From: Xanthomonas sp. NCPPB 1128
GTDB taxonomy: Bacteria > Pseudomonadota > Gammaproteobacteria > Xanthomonadales > Xanthomonadaceae
Length of the DNA: 46,272 nt
NCBI RefSeq assembly: GCF_001043115.1
Contig: NZ_LFME01000036.1
Span: 1-46,272, forward strand
Direction of reading: 5' to 3'
Under the pieces are notes generated by a model. That model searched no databases. It was given only the letters and a program-made list of their open reading frames with translations, and had not been told where the DNA came from. Position 1 is the first letter of the stretch, and every line of letters begins with the position of its first letter. A program made the translations under genes and the position numbers. Below are positions 1 to 7,789 of this stretch, piece by piece.

Positions 1-108
1 GCCGGCAAGCAAATCGTGTGTGCTGCCATGCGTAAGCTCCTGCACCTCGCCTACGGCGTCCTCAAATCGGGCACCGCGTTCGACCCGAAAAGGGCCCTTG
101 CCTGCTAG
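1..108 (+). pseudogene. 3' end of an IS110-like transposase (cut by window edge)
   Basis: The first 36 codons read in frame from base 1 to a TAG at 106-108. The peptide contains MRKLLHLAYGVLKSG followed by an FDP motif, which resembles the C-terminus of IS110/IS1111-family DEDD transposases (the segment after the Tnp-20 serine domain). Only the end of the gene is inside the window, so whether the element is intact cannot be judged. The bases after the stop would be the right end of the element; I see no clear terminal inverted repeat, as expected for IS110. Its position beside the N-glycan cluster marks a plausible rearrangement boundary. Confidence 0.7.
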
Positions 109-267
109 GGGGTAAGACGGTATCTACGGGACACTTCCCTTGCTCTCAGCCGCACCCTGTAGCCACGCTCGCGGCAGCGCGGCATGCGCTCTAGATAAAA
201 GCCTGCGCCATGCACTAAGCACGCACGCCGCAGGAAGCGGCCTGTGTCGGCGAGGCCGCCCAGCGGC

Positions 268-1290
268 TCAGTAGCGCTGCTGCAGGAACCAGTTGGCCGC
301 GCCGATCACGCCGAGCTGGCCATGTTCGACCAGTTTCACCGGGATCTGCTCCAGCGCCGGACGCATCGCGCCCTTGTTCAAGTAGCGCTCGACGAAGCTG
401 CTGGCGGACAGGAACGCGCCGATCTGCGGCAGGAAGCCGCCAGCCAGGTAGATGCCGCCCTGCACGCCATACAGCAGCGCCATGTCGCCGACCACGCTGC
501 CAAGCAGGCCGCAGAACGCGGACAGCGCTTCGTGCGCCAGCGGATCGCCACCGGCCAAGGCAGCCGCGGTGACGTCACCCGGCGCGGCATGCGCGGGCGT
601 GGCGCCACGCAGTTCGCACAGCGCGCGATACAGATTGAGCAGGCCCGGACCGGACAGGAAATGTTCGGCCGGCACGTAAGGACGATCGCGCAACAGGCGC
701 TGCGCCAGCATCAGTTCCAGGTCGTTGCCGACCGGCAGCGCGGCATGGCCGGCTTCGGTGGCCAGCACCACGGCGCCGCCATGGGTCGGAATCCACACCG
801 CTGCGCCGAGGCCGGTGCCCGGACCGATCACCAACGCCGGCCCGCGCTGCGCCTTGCGCGGCCCGGTCAGATGCAGCACTTCGCTGGCGTCCATCGACGC
901 CGCCGCATACGCCACCGCCTCGAAATCGTTGACCAGATGCAGCGCCTTCAGGCCCAGACGTTCGCGAATCTCCGGCGGCGACAGCGTCCACGGCAGATTG
1001 GTGGTGATGACGCGTCCATCTTCGAGCGCGTAACCGGCGCTGGCGATCACCCCGCGGGTCGGCTTCGGCCCCTGCACCTGGCCCAGGAACTCGCCGATGA
1101 TCTCGGCCAGGCCGGGATAGTCGGCGCAGCGGTACTTGCGATAGTCGAGTACATCGACAGACGGCGCCGGGCCGGCACCGGCAGCAGGCGCGACCAGGCC
1201 GATCCGGACATGGGTTCCGCCGACATCGGCAGCAATGAAGGGCTCGGCGCGCGGCACGGCCGCTGCCACGGATGAACTGCTTGCGGACAC
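268..1290 (-). CDS. glk: Glucokinase (Glk-type hexokinase family)
   Basis: 340-residue cytoplasmic ATP-dependent glucokinase of the bacterial Glk family, phosphorylating glucose or a related hexose released by the neighbouring glycosidases. Visible motifs are the N-terminal phosphate loop FIAADVGGTHVRIGL, the LVNDFEAVAY catalytic segment, the VIGPGTGLGAAVW adenosine-binding stretch and TEAGHAALPVGND. A GTG start at 1290 is chosen because GGGAGAAG lies just upstream on the minus strand and no ATG is nearby; the frame is open further upstream but that part has no family resemblance. It is divergent from the TonB-dependent transporter, and a palindromic LacI-type operator at 1361-1376 sits about 70 bases before its start, so it is probably co-induced with the N-glycan genes. 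The exact hexose is not evident. Confidence 0.9.
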   Translation of the reverse strand: MSASSSSVAAAVPRAEPFIAADVGGTHVRIGLVAPAAGAGPAPSVDVLDYRKYRCADYPGLAEIIGEFLGQVQGPKPTRGVIASAGYALEDGRVITTNLPWTLSPPEIRERLGLKALHLVNDFEAVAYAAASMDASEVLHLTGPRKAQRGPALVIGPGTGLGAAVWIPTHGGAVVLATEAGHAALPVGNDLELMLAQRLLRDRPYVPAEHFLSGPGLLNLYRALCELRGATPAHAAPGDVTAAALAGGDPLAHEALSAFCGLLGSVVGDMALLYGVQGGIYLAGGFLPQIGAFLSASSFVERYLNKGAMRPALEQIPVKLVEHGQLGVIGAANWFLQQRY

Positions 1291-1360
1291 GTCTTCTCCC
1301 GTTGCGCCAGAGCAGGCGCACGCCGATTCGGCAGATTGATCGATCGAGTGTCCGACCACC

Positions 1361-1376
1361 TTGACAACGTTGTCAA
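1361..1376. promoter_or_regulatory. NagR/LacI-type operator palindrome 1
   Basis: Perfect 16-bp palindrome TTGACAACGTTGTCAA. Its core fits TGACARCGYTGTCA, the consensus I recall for the Xanthomonas NagR box of GlcNAc-regulated genes, and the central CG is typical of LacI-family sites. It lies 71 bases upstream of the glucokinase start. The regulator itself is not in this window. Confidence 0.7.
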
Positions 1377-1716
1377 GATGAATTTCACCAGCGGGTCGTT
1401 TTGTCTTCATCGCGTCGACTTGATGGGATGGATCGACTTGGCATGCGGGAGGCCGCCGTCGCTGCGCGTTGCATGGGTGAACATCCGTCGCAAAATTTCG
1501 CCGCATCGCACAAATTTTTGCCGCGCAGCCTGCAAGCCGGCAGGCCTTGCTGCAGCTGGGGCGACTGGTCGATACACCCCTGTCGCCACCATCGTCGGCC
1601 ATGTTTTCTTTTGTAGACAAGGACCTAGGCCGGGCCGCGGACGCCTTGCCAAAGCCGCAGGAAAGATGCCGCGGCAAGCCTTGCTTGCAATCGTCAAAAC
1701 CGCGTGAAACGGGTGT

Positions 1717-1730
1717 TGACAACGCTGTCA
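1717..1730. promoter_or_regulatory. NagR/LacI-type operator palindrome 2
   Basis: TGACAACGCTGTCA, one G/T mismatch from a perfect palindrome and again fitting TGACARCGYTGTCA. It is the TBDT-proximal copy, about 430 bases before the TBDT start. A TTGACA at 1716-1721 overlaps it and could be a -35 element, but no good -10 is visible. Confidence 0.65.
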
Positions 1731-2163
1731 GCGCTACGACAGACTCGGCTCACACAAGTTTTACAACTTCAAGACATGCCACGTTCAGGGGATTCAGAAA
1801 CAGCGACGCATCGCCGCTCCTCCCGCGCCAAGTGGCAGGACCCGCGCTGACGCTGCGACCGGCATCCCCCGAACCGACGAAACCACGCCCGATGCCGGGC
1901 ACGGACGCAGCGCGCCCGGACCAGGCAGCAGGTGCACTGCTTTATTGCTGGACTTGGTTGTTACCTGCAGGAACACAGGAAGAACCGGCGCCCTCGATGC
2001 CGCCGGTTGGCTACTTCCGCGTCAGCGACCGGACGACGCGCATCGAGATGCGATCCGCGCAGCGCCACCAGGCGCGGCGCCATCCACAAGGCCGGGCAGC
2101 GGCCAGCACGCCGGAACATCGGTTGGCACCTCATGCCCAAGTACTCACCCAGAGGTTTAGCCA

Positions 2164-4824
2164 ATGAATAGCCGCACCACTACCTTAGCCCTCAGCATCA
2201 TGGCCGCGCTGTACCTGTCCGGTAACGCCGCCGCGCAGGAAGCGCCCGCTTCCGCCAACGCGGATTCCAAGAACGTCCAGCAGCTGGATGCCATCACTGT
2301 CACCGGCTACCGCGCCTCGCTGGAGAAGAGCCAGTCGGTGAAGCGCTCGGCCAACTCCATCGTCGACGCGATCAGCGCCGAGGACATCGGCAAGTTCCCG
2401 GACACCAATGCCGCCGAGTCGCTGGCGCACCTGCCGGGCATCAGCGTGGACCGCCAGTTCGGCGAGGGCGAGAAGGTCAGCATCAACGGCACCGATCCGG
2501 CGCTGAACCGCGTGCTGCTCAATGGCCAGACCATCGCCTCGGGCGACTGGGGCGGCAACCCGACCGACACCAGCGGCCGCACCTTCAACTACACCCTGCT
2601 GTCGCCGGAAATCATCGGCCTGATGGAGGTCTACAAGACCCCGGAAGCCCGCATCGACGAAGGCTCGATCGGCGGCACCGTGATCGTGCACACCCGCAAG
2701 CCGCTGGACCTGCCGAAGAACACCATCCGCGGCTCGGTCGGCTACAACTACAACGACCGTTCGGAAGAAGGCAATCCGCGCGGCTCGGCGCTGTGGAGCT
2801 GGAAGAACGACGACGAGACCTTTGGTGCGTTGATCTCGGCCACCCACGACAAGCAGGACCTGTCGCGCGCCGGCATCGAGTTCTTCGGCTACAACACCGG
2901 CGCCGGCATCCCGCCGACCGCGCGCATCTCCGGCGACGGTGGTAACGTCGCGACCGCCAAGATCCCGGTGGGCATCAACAGCGCCTTCTTCCAGCAGACC
3001 CGCGAGCGCAACGGCCTGCAGGGCGCGCTGCAGTGGAAGCCGAACGATCAGAACGAGTTCAACCTGACCGGCATCTACATCAAGGGCAAGTACAACAACT
3101 TCAGCGAATCGCGCTACGTCTGCCCGGGCTGCGGCGACCAGGACAAGATCACCAGCGCGACCGTGCAGAACGGCTACGTCACCCAGGCCACGGTCACCGA
3201 TGGCGCCGGCAACGGCAAGCAGCCGTACGCGCAGTTGGACACCAACTACCGCGAAAGCACCGTCACCACCAAGAGCCTGAACCTGCGCCACGACTTCTAC
3301 GGCGACAAGTGGGTGTTCACCTCGCAGGTCGGCACCACCGAGGCCACCGGCGGCAAGAACCCCGAGTACCTGATGAAGTTCCTGCTGAAGGACGGCGGCT
3401 ACAACTTCGGTTACGACGGCAGCCACACCGACGTCAACTACGACAACGCCAGCGCCGCCAACTGGGGGCTGGTCGGCTCGCCGGCCGGTCTGCCCGCCGG
3501 CTCCACCGCCGCCTCGGCGATGCAGGCCGGCGGCATCTACTACGCCAAGAGCACGGACAAGGAGAAGTACTTCCAGTTCGATGCCGCCCGCGATCTGGAT
3601 TGGGGCCCGCTGAACAAGCTGCAGCTCGGCTACAAGTACATCAACCACGACAATGGCGTCGATGCCCGCGGCAACCGCATCAACACCACCAATGCGATTT
3701 CGCTGACCGACTTCAGCCCCGGCACCACCCCGAGCGGCCTGTACGACGGCCTGGGCGCCAGCGGCGACCTGACCAACTGGCCGACCGCCAACCTCAACTC
3801 GGTGATCAACTACCTGCGCGGCCAGCCGCAGGGTCCGTACAACCGGGACTACGGCTCTTCGTTCGACGTCAAGGAAATCACCAGCGACCTCTACGCGCAG
3901 CTGAACTTCGAGTCCGGCGCGTGGCGCGGCAACCTCGGCGTGCGCTACGTGGACACCAAGGACAAGTCGCTGTACTGGCAGAGCGCCGATGGCGGCGCCA
4001 CCTACAACCAGACGCAGGTGAGCAAGCAGTACTACAAGCCGCTGCCGAGCTTCAACCTGGCCTACGATCTGGACACCGACAAGGTGCTGCGCTTCTCCGT
4101 GGCCAAGGTGATGGCACGTCCCCGCTACGGCGACCTGGCCGGCTCGTTCACCATCAACAGCAGCAACGGCAATTTGACCGCCAGCGGCGGCAACCCGGAC
4201 CTGAAGCCCTACGAGTCGACCAACTACGATCTGGCCGCCGAGTGGTACTTCGCCCCGTCCAGCATGCTGTCGGCGGAACTGTTCTATCGCGACATCAGCT
4301 CGTACATCGTCACCACCACCTCGCAGCAGCAGCTGACCGATGCGGTGAGCGGCGTAAGCGGCCTGTTCACGGTGACTTCGCCGATCAACGCTTCCGACGC
4401 CAAGGTCAAGGGCGCCTCGCTGAACTACCAGCAGGCGTTCGGCTACGGCTTCGGTCTGCAGGCGAACTACACCTACGCCACCGCCGACGCCAGCACCGGC
4501 CTGAACCTGCCGTACCTGTCGAAGAACACCTACAACGTGATCCCCTACTGGGAAAACGGTCCGTGGATGGTGCGCCTGAACTACAGCTACCGCTCCAAGT
4601 ACTTCACCCAGGTCGGCCGCCTGAACTCGCAGGTGTTCACCGACGAGTACAAGCAGCTGGATCTGACCGCCTCGTACGAGATCAACGACTGGATGAGCGT
4701 GAGCTTCAGCGCGACCAACCTGCTCGACTCGACGTACTACTGGTACAACGAGGTCAAGTACGCGCCGATCGGCATGTACAAGAACGGCCGCGGCTACCAG
4801 GCGCAGCTGAACTTCAAGTTCTGA
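2164..4824 (+). CDS. TonB-dependent outer-membrane transporter, N-glycan cluster
   Basis: 886-residue TBDT, the likely energy-coupled importer of N-glycan-derived oligosaccharides or glycopeptides across the outer membrane. It has a signal peptide (residues 1-24, ending AAAQ), a TonB-box-like DAITVTGYR at about 41-49, a plug domain (EDIGKFPDTNAAESLAHLPGI) and a long beta-barrel ending in the aromatic terminus QLNFKF. The size is normal for the large Xanthomonas sugar TBDTs. The ATG follows AGAGGTTTAGCC. It heads the glycosidase series and is followed by a strong terminator hairpin, so its own transcript level probably exceeds that of the enzymes. Substrate is inferred from neighbours only. 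Confidence 0.92.
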   Translation: MNSRTTTLALSIMAALYLSGNAAAQEAPASANADSKNVQQLDAITVTGYRASLEKSQSVKRSANSIVDAISAEDIGKFPDTNAAESLAHLPGISVDRQFGEGEKVSINGTDPALNRVLLNGQTIASGDWGGNPTDTSGRTFNYTLLSPEIIGLMEVYKTPEARIDEGSIGGTVIVHTRKPLDLPKNTIRGSVGYNYNDRSEEGNPRGSALWSWKNDDETFGALISATHDKQDLSRAGIEFFGYNTGAGIPPTARISGDGGNVATAKIPVGINSAFFQQTRERNGLQGALQWKPNDQNEFNLTGIYIKGKYNNFSESRYVCPGCGDQDKITSATVQNGYVTQATVTDGAGNGKQPYAQLDTNYRESTVTTKSLNLRHDFYGDKWVFTSQVGTTEATGGKNPEYLMKFLLKDGGYNFGYDGSHTDVNYDNASAANWGLVGSPAGLPAGSTAASAMQAGGIYYAKSTDKEKYFQFDAARDLDWGPLNKLQLGYKYINHDNGVDARGNRINTTNAISLTDFSPGTTPSGLYDGLGASGDLTNWPTANLNSVINYLRGQPQGPYNRDYGSSFDVKEITSDLYAQLNFESGAWRGNLGVRYVDTKDKSLYWQSADGGATYNQTQVSKQYYKPLPSFNLAYDLDTDKVLRFSVAKVMARPRYGDLAGSFTINSSNGNLTASGGNPDLKPYESTNYDLAAEWYFAPSSMLSAELFYRDISSYIVTTTSQQQLTDAVSGVSGLFTVTSPINASDAKVKGASLNYQQAFGYGFGLQANYTYATADASTGLNLPYLSKNTYNVIPYWENGPWMVRLNYSYRSKYFTQVGRLNSQVFTDEYKQLDLTASYEINDWMSVSFSATNLLDSTYYWYNEVKYAPIGMYKNGRGYQAQLNFKF

Positions 4825-4834
4825 TGTAGCACCG

Positions 4835-4869
4835 GCGCGCCACCGTCCCTCCACGGTGGCGCGCTTTTT
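4835..4869 (+). terminator. Intrinsic terminator or attenuator after TBDT
   Basis: Twelve-base-pair GC-rich stem (4835-4846 pairing with 4853-4864) around a CCCTCC loop, followed directly by TTTTT. It lies 10 bases after the TBDT stop and 56 bases before the GH29 start, so it should end most transcripts before the enzyme genes. Confidence 0.85.
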
Positions 4870-4924
4870 CGTGTCCGGCGCGGCGGCGCCGGCATCGTTC
4901 CCTGCAACAAAGGAGTGCCGCTCC

Positions 4925-6619
4925 ATGACGACCGAGACCCGCCCCCGTGCGGACCGATCCCGCCACGCCGGAGCCGCACGCCAGACCCTGGCCAGCGCGC
5001 TGGCCCTCATTCTTGCGCTGACGGCGCTGCCCGCCGGCGCCGCGGACGCGCCGTCGCCGACGGCGCCCACCGCCACCACCCTCAGTCCGGAACAGATCGA
5101 CCAGCAGTGGCTGCAGGCCACCGCCAAGTACGCGCCCGAACGCGCGCGCCTGGTGCGCGAGGCCAACGCTGGCGCGCGCGGCGGACCGTTCCGGCCCGAC
5201 TGGACCTCGCTCAAGCAGTACCGCTCGCCGTCCTGGTACGACAACGCCAAGTTCGGCATCTTCATCCACTGGGGCGTGTTCTCGGTGCCGGCCTTCGGCA
5301 ACGAGTGGTACTCGCGCAACATGTATCAGCAGGGCAGCAAGGACTACCTGCACCATCGCGAGACCTACGGTCCGCAGTCGCGCTTCGGCTACAAGGACCT
5401 GATCCCGCTGTTCACCGCGCCCAAGTTCGATCCGCAGGCCTGGGCCACGCTGTTCCGCGACGCCGGCGCCCGCTACGTGGTGCCGGTGGCCGAACACCAC
5501 GACGGCTTCGCGATGTACGACTCGCAGCTGTCGGACTGGACCGCGGTGAAGATGGGCCCCAAGCGCGACGTGATCGGCGAGCTGTCCAAGGCGATCCGCG
5601 CGCAGGGCCTGCATTTCGGCCTGTCCTCGCACCGCGCCGAGCACGACTGGTTCTTCGACGGCGGCCGCCAGTTCGACTCCGACGTCAACGACCCGCGCTA
5701 CGCCGGCCTGTACGGCCCGGCGCAGGTCCGCCTGCCGGGCAAGGACGACGCCGACGTCACCAACGACTGGACCCCGGTGTCGCAGGCCTGGCTGGACGAC
5801 TGGCTGGCCCGCACCACCGAGCTGATCGATCGCTACGATCCGGATCTGATCTATTTCGACTGGTGGATCGCGCACCCGACCTTCCGCGGCACGCTGCCGA
5901 CCATGCTGTCGTACTACTACAACCACGGCGCGGCCAAGGGCGGGGTGGTGGTGAACTACAAGCTCGGCGCCTTCCCCGAAGGCGCCGGCACCCTGGACAT
6001 CGAGCGCGGCCAGCTCACCGGCATCCATCCCACGCACTGGCAGACCGACACCTCGGTCAGCAACGCCTCGTGGGGCTATGTCGAGAACGACACCTACAAG
6101 ACGCCGACCTTCATCATCCACATGCTGGTTGACGTGGTCAGCAAGAACGGCAACCTGATGCTCAACATCGGCCCGCGCGCCGACGGCTCGATCCCGGAGA
6201 CCGAGCGCGCGATCCTGCTGTCGATCGGCAAGTGGCTGAAGACCAACGGCGAGGCGATCTACGACAGCACGCCGTGGCGCACCTACGGCGAAGGCCCGAC
6301 CGAGGTGGTCGGCGGCACCTTCCAGGACACCAAGACCAAGCCATACACGCCCGAGGATTTCCGCTTCACCACCGGCCACGGCGCGCTGTACGCGATCGAG
6401 CTGGGCTGGCCGGCCGACGGCAAGGCCGTGATCCGCTCGCTGACGCCGGCCGACGGCGTGCGCGGCGTCACCCTGCTCGCCAGCGGCAAGCCGGTGCCGT
6501 TCGAGCAGCGCGCCGACGGCCTGCACCTGCGCCTGCCGGCCAAGCCGGTGGGCGAACACGCCTACGTGTTCCGCATCGACCTGACCTCCCCCACCCCGCC
6601 AACGGATCCCTCCCGATGA
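4925..6619 (+). CDS. nixE: GH29 alpha-L-fucosidase, exported
   Basis: 564-residue GH29 retaining fucosidase, expected to remove core alpha-1,3-fucose of plant N-glycans in the periplasm. Family motifs: FGIFIHWGVFSVPAF, EHHDGFAMYDS and DLIYFDWW, whose Asp312 fits the catalytic nucleophile. A signal peptide spans about residues 1-38 (hydrophobic LASALALILALTALPAG). The frame opens at 4856, but the ATG at 4925 is preferred because AAGGAG lies about 10 bases upstream and it gives a normal signal sequence. The stop overlaps the GH18 start as ATGA. The nix symbol follows the X. campestris cluster order, remembered with good but not complete certainty; fucose linkage specificity is inferred. Confidence 0.88.
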   Translation: MTTETRPRADRSRHAGAARQTLASALALILALTALPAGAADAPSPTAPTATTLSPEQIDQQWLQATAKYAPERARLVREANAGARGGPFRPDWTSLKQYRSPSWYDNAKFGIFIHWGVFSVPAFGNEWYSRNMYQQGSKDYLHHRETYGPQSRFGYKDLIPLFTAPKFDPQAWATLFRDAGARYVVPVAEHHDGFAMYDSQLSDWTAVKMGPKRDVIGELSKAIRAQGLHFGLSSHRAEHDWFFDGGRQFDSDVNDPRYAGLYGPAQVRLPGKDDADVTNDWTPVSQAWLDDWLARTTELIDRYDPDLIYFDWWIAHPTFRGTLPTMLSYYYNHGAAKGGVVVNYKLGAFPEGAGTLDIERGQLTGIHPTHWQTDTSVSNASWGYVENDTYKTPTFIIHMLVDVVSKNGNLMLNIGPRADGSIPETERAILLSIGKWLKTNGEAIYDSTPWRTYGEGPTEVVGGTFQDTKTKPYTPEDFRFTTGHGALYAIELGWPADGKAVIRSLTPADGVRGVTLLASGKPVPFEQRADGLHLRLPAKPVGEHAYVFRIDLTSPTPPTDPSR

Positions 6620-7671
6620 TGAAGCGTTTCGCAGGGCTGCTGTTCGCCCTCGCCCTGGTCTGCGCCCCAGCCATGGCCAAGAACCCGACCGCGCTGTTCT
6701 ATCTGATGAACACGCAGAAATCGACCAATTCGTTCCTGGCGCACCTCGACAAGATCGACGTGGTGGTGCCGACCTGGTACGGCGTGGACCAGAGCGGCCT
6801 GGTCAACGGCACCCCGAACCTGTACCTGTACGAGATCGCCAAGCAGCACAAGCTGCGGGTGATGCCGATCCTGTCGATGACCGCCGGACGCGACGGCTTC
6901 CACAAGCTGCTGCACGACGAGGACGCCAAGCAGCGCATGATCGCGGCGCTGTTGATCCACGGCCGCAAGCACGGCTACTACGGCTTCCAGTTCGATTTCG
7001 AGAGCATCGCCTGGACCGACCGCGACGCCTACTCGCTGATGGTCAAGCAGACCGCCGAGGCGCTGCACAAGGCCGGCTTCAAGCTGTCGGTGGCGGTGGT
7101 GCCGAACGCGCCCGGCTATGCCGAAGGCGGCGCGTTCGCCAAGTGGATGTGGGAGTACTGGCGCGGCGCCTACGACCTCAAGGCGCTGAGCGCCTCGGCC
7201 GACCTGATCAGCCTGATGACCTACGACCAGCACACCCGCTGGACCACGCCCGGCCCGGTGGACGGCATGGTGTGGATGAAGAAGCACCTGGACTATGCAC
7301 TGACCCAGGTGCCGAAGGACAAGCTGTCGCTGGGCATCGCCACCTACGGCTACCGCTGGTACACCGGCAACCCGGTCAAGCCCGACGGCACCGAGGCCTC
7401 GAACATCACCGCCGACTACATCGACGCCGACGAGTCGTTCCCGCTGGCGGAAGAGCAGCACGCCACCGTGCAATGGGACCCCGTGGAGCAGGAGTCGTGG
7501 TTCTATTTCTACCGCGACGACATGCGCGAGTGGGTGTTCCGCCCGGACGCGCGCAGCTTCCGCGCGCGCTATGAATTGACCAAGCAATACGGCCTGGAAG
7601 GCTTCAGCTGCTGGGTGCTGGGCGCCGAAGACCCCAAGGTCTGGGACGAACTGCCGACCGCAACGCGCTGA
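6616..7671 (+). CDS. nixF: GH18 glycosidase, endo-beta-N-acetylglucosaminidase-like
   Basis: 351-residue GH18 enzyme with signal peptide MMKRFAGLLFALALVCAPAMA. The catalytic region reads GFQFDFESIAW, the D-x-E ending of the GH18 motif DxxDxDxE, with its terminal Glu as acid. The fold resembles YaaH/spore-germination or endo-N-acetylglucosaminidase type enzymes rather than large chitinases, which fits cleavage within the GlcNAc-GlcNAc core of N-glycans. It is translationally coupled to GH29: the ATG at 6616 overlaps the GH29 stop by four bases. A GC hairpin without a T-run follows at 7705-7729, perhaps tuning expression relative to GH20. Exact bond specificity cannot be read from sequence. Confidence 0.85.
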   Translation: MMKRFAGLLFALALVCAPAMAKNPTALFYLMNTQKSTNSFLAHLDKIDVVVPTWYGVDQSGLVNGTPNLYLYEIAKQHKLRVMPILSMTAGRDGFHKLLHDEDAKQRMIAALLIHGRKHGYYGFQFDFESIAWTDRDAYSLMVKQTAEALHKAGFKLSVAVVPNAPGYAEGGAFAKWMWEYWRGAYDLKALSASADLISLMTYDQHTRWTTPGPVDGMVWMKKHLDYALTQVPKDKLSLGIATYGYRWYTGNPVKPDGTEASNITADYIDADESFPLAEEQHATVQWDPVEQESWFYFYRDDMREWVFRPDARSFRARYELTKQYGLEGFSCWVLGAEDPKVWDELPTATR

Positions 7672-7704
7672 GCGGCCGCCACGATCGACATGCGACGGGA
7701 TGCA

Positions 7705-7729
7705 CGCGGCGCGCAGCGAACGCGCCGCG
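7705..7729. other. GC-rich hairpin between GH18 and GH20
   Basis: Nine-base-pair perfect stem CGCGGCGCG / CGCGCCGCG with a seven-base loop. There is no T-run, so it is more likely an mRNA-stability element than an intrinsic terminator. Confidence 0.55.
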
Positions 7730-7789
7730 CTCACCCCAGGCTACCCCACAGCCTCTACGATACGCATCTCGATCGCTTGAGGTAGACCG

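Larger units (their letters stand above)
1291..2163. other. Divergent regulatory region, glucokinase / TBDT
   Basis: An 873-base gap without a convincing gene. It holds two operator-like palindromes, one near each divergent gene, and an imperfect inverted repeat at 1490-1521 (GCAAAATTT and AAATTTTTGC). If transcription starts near the second operator, the TBDT mRNA would have a leader of about 400 bases. Short open frames here show no family resemblance. Confidence 0.6.

Noticed and set aside
2185-5322. 1045-codon open frame on the minus strand
   Set aside because: It is the antisense of the TBDT and GH29 genes; the Val/Ala/Arg/Gly-rich product has no family motif and arises from GC-rich third positions. 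The same applies to the long minus frames at 7604-10036, 10017-12899, 12770-15538 and 16344-19112.
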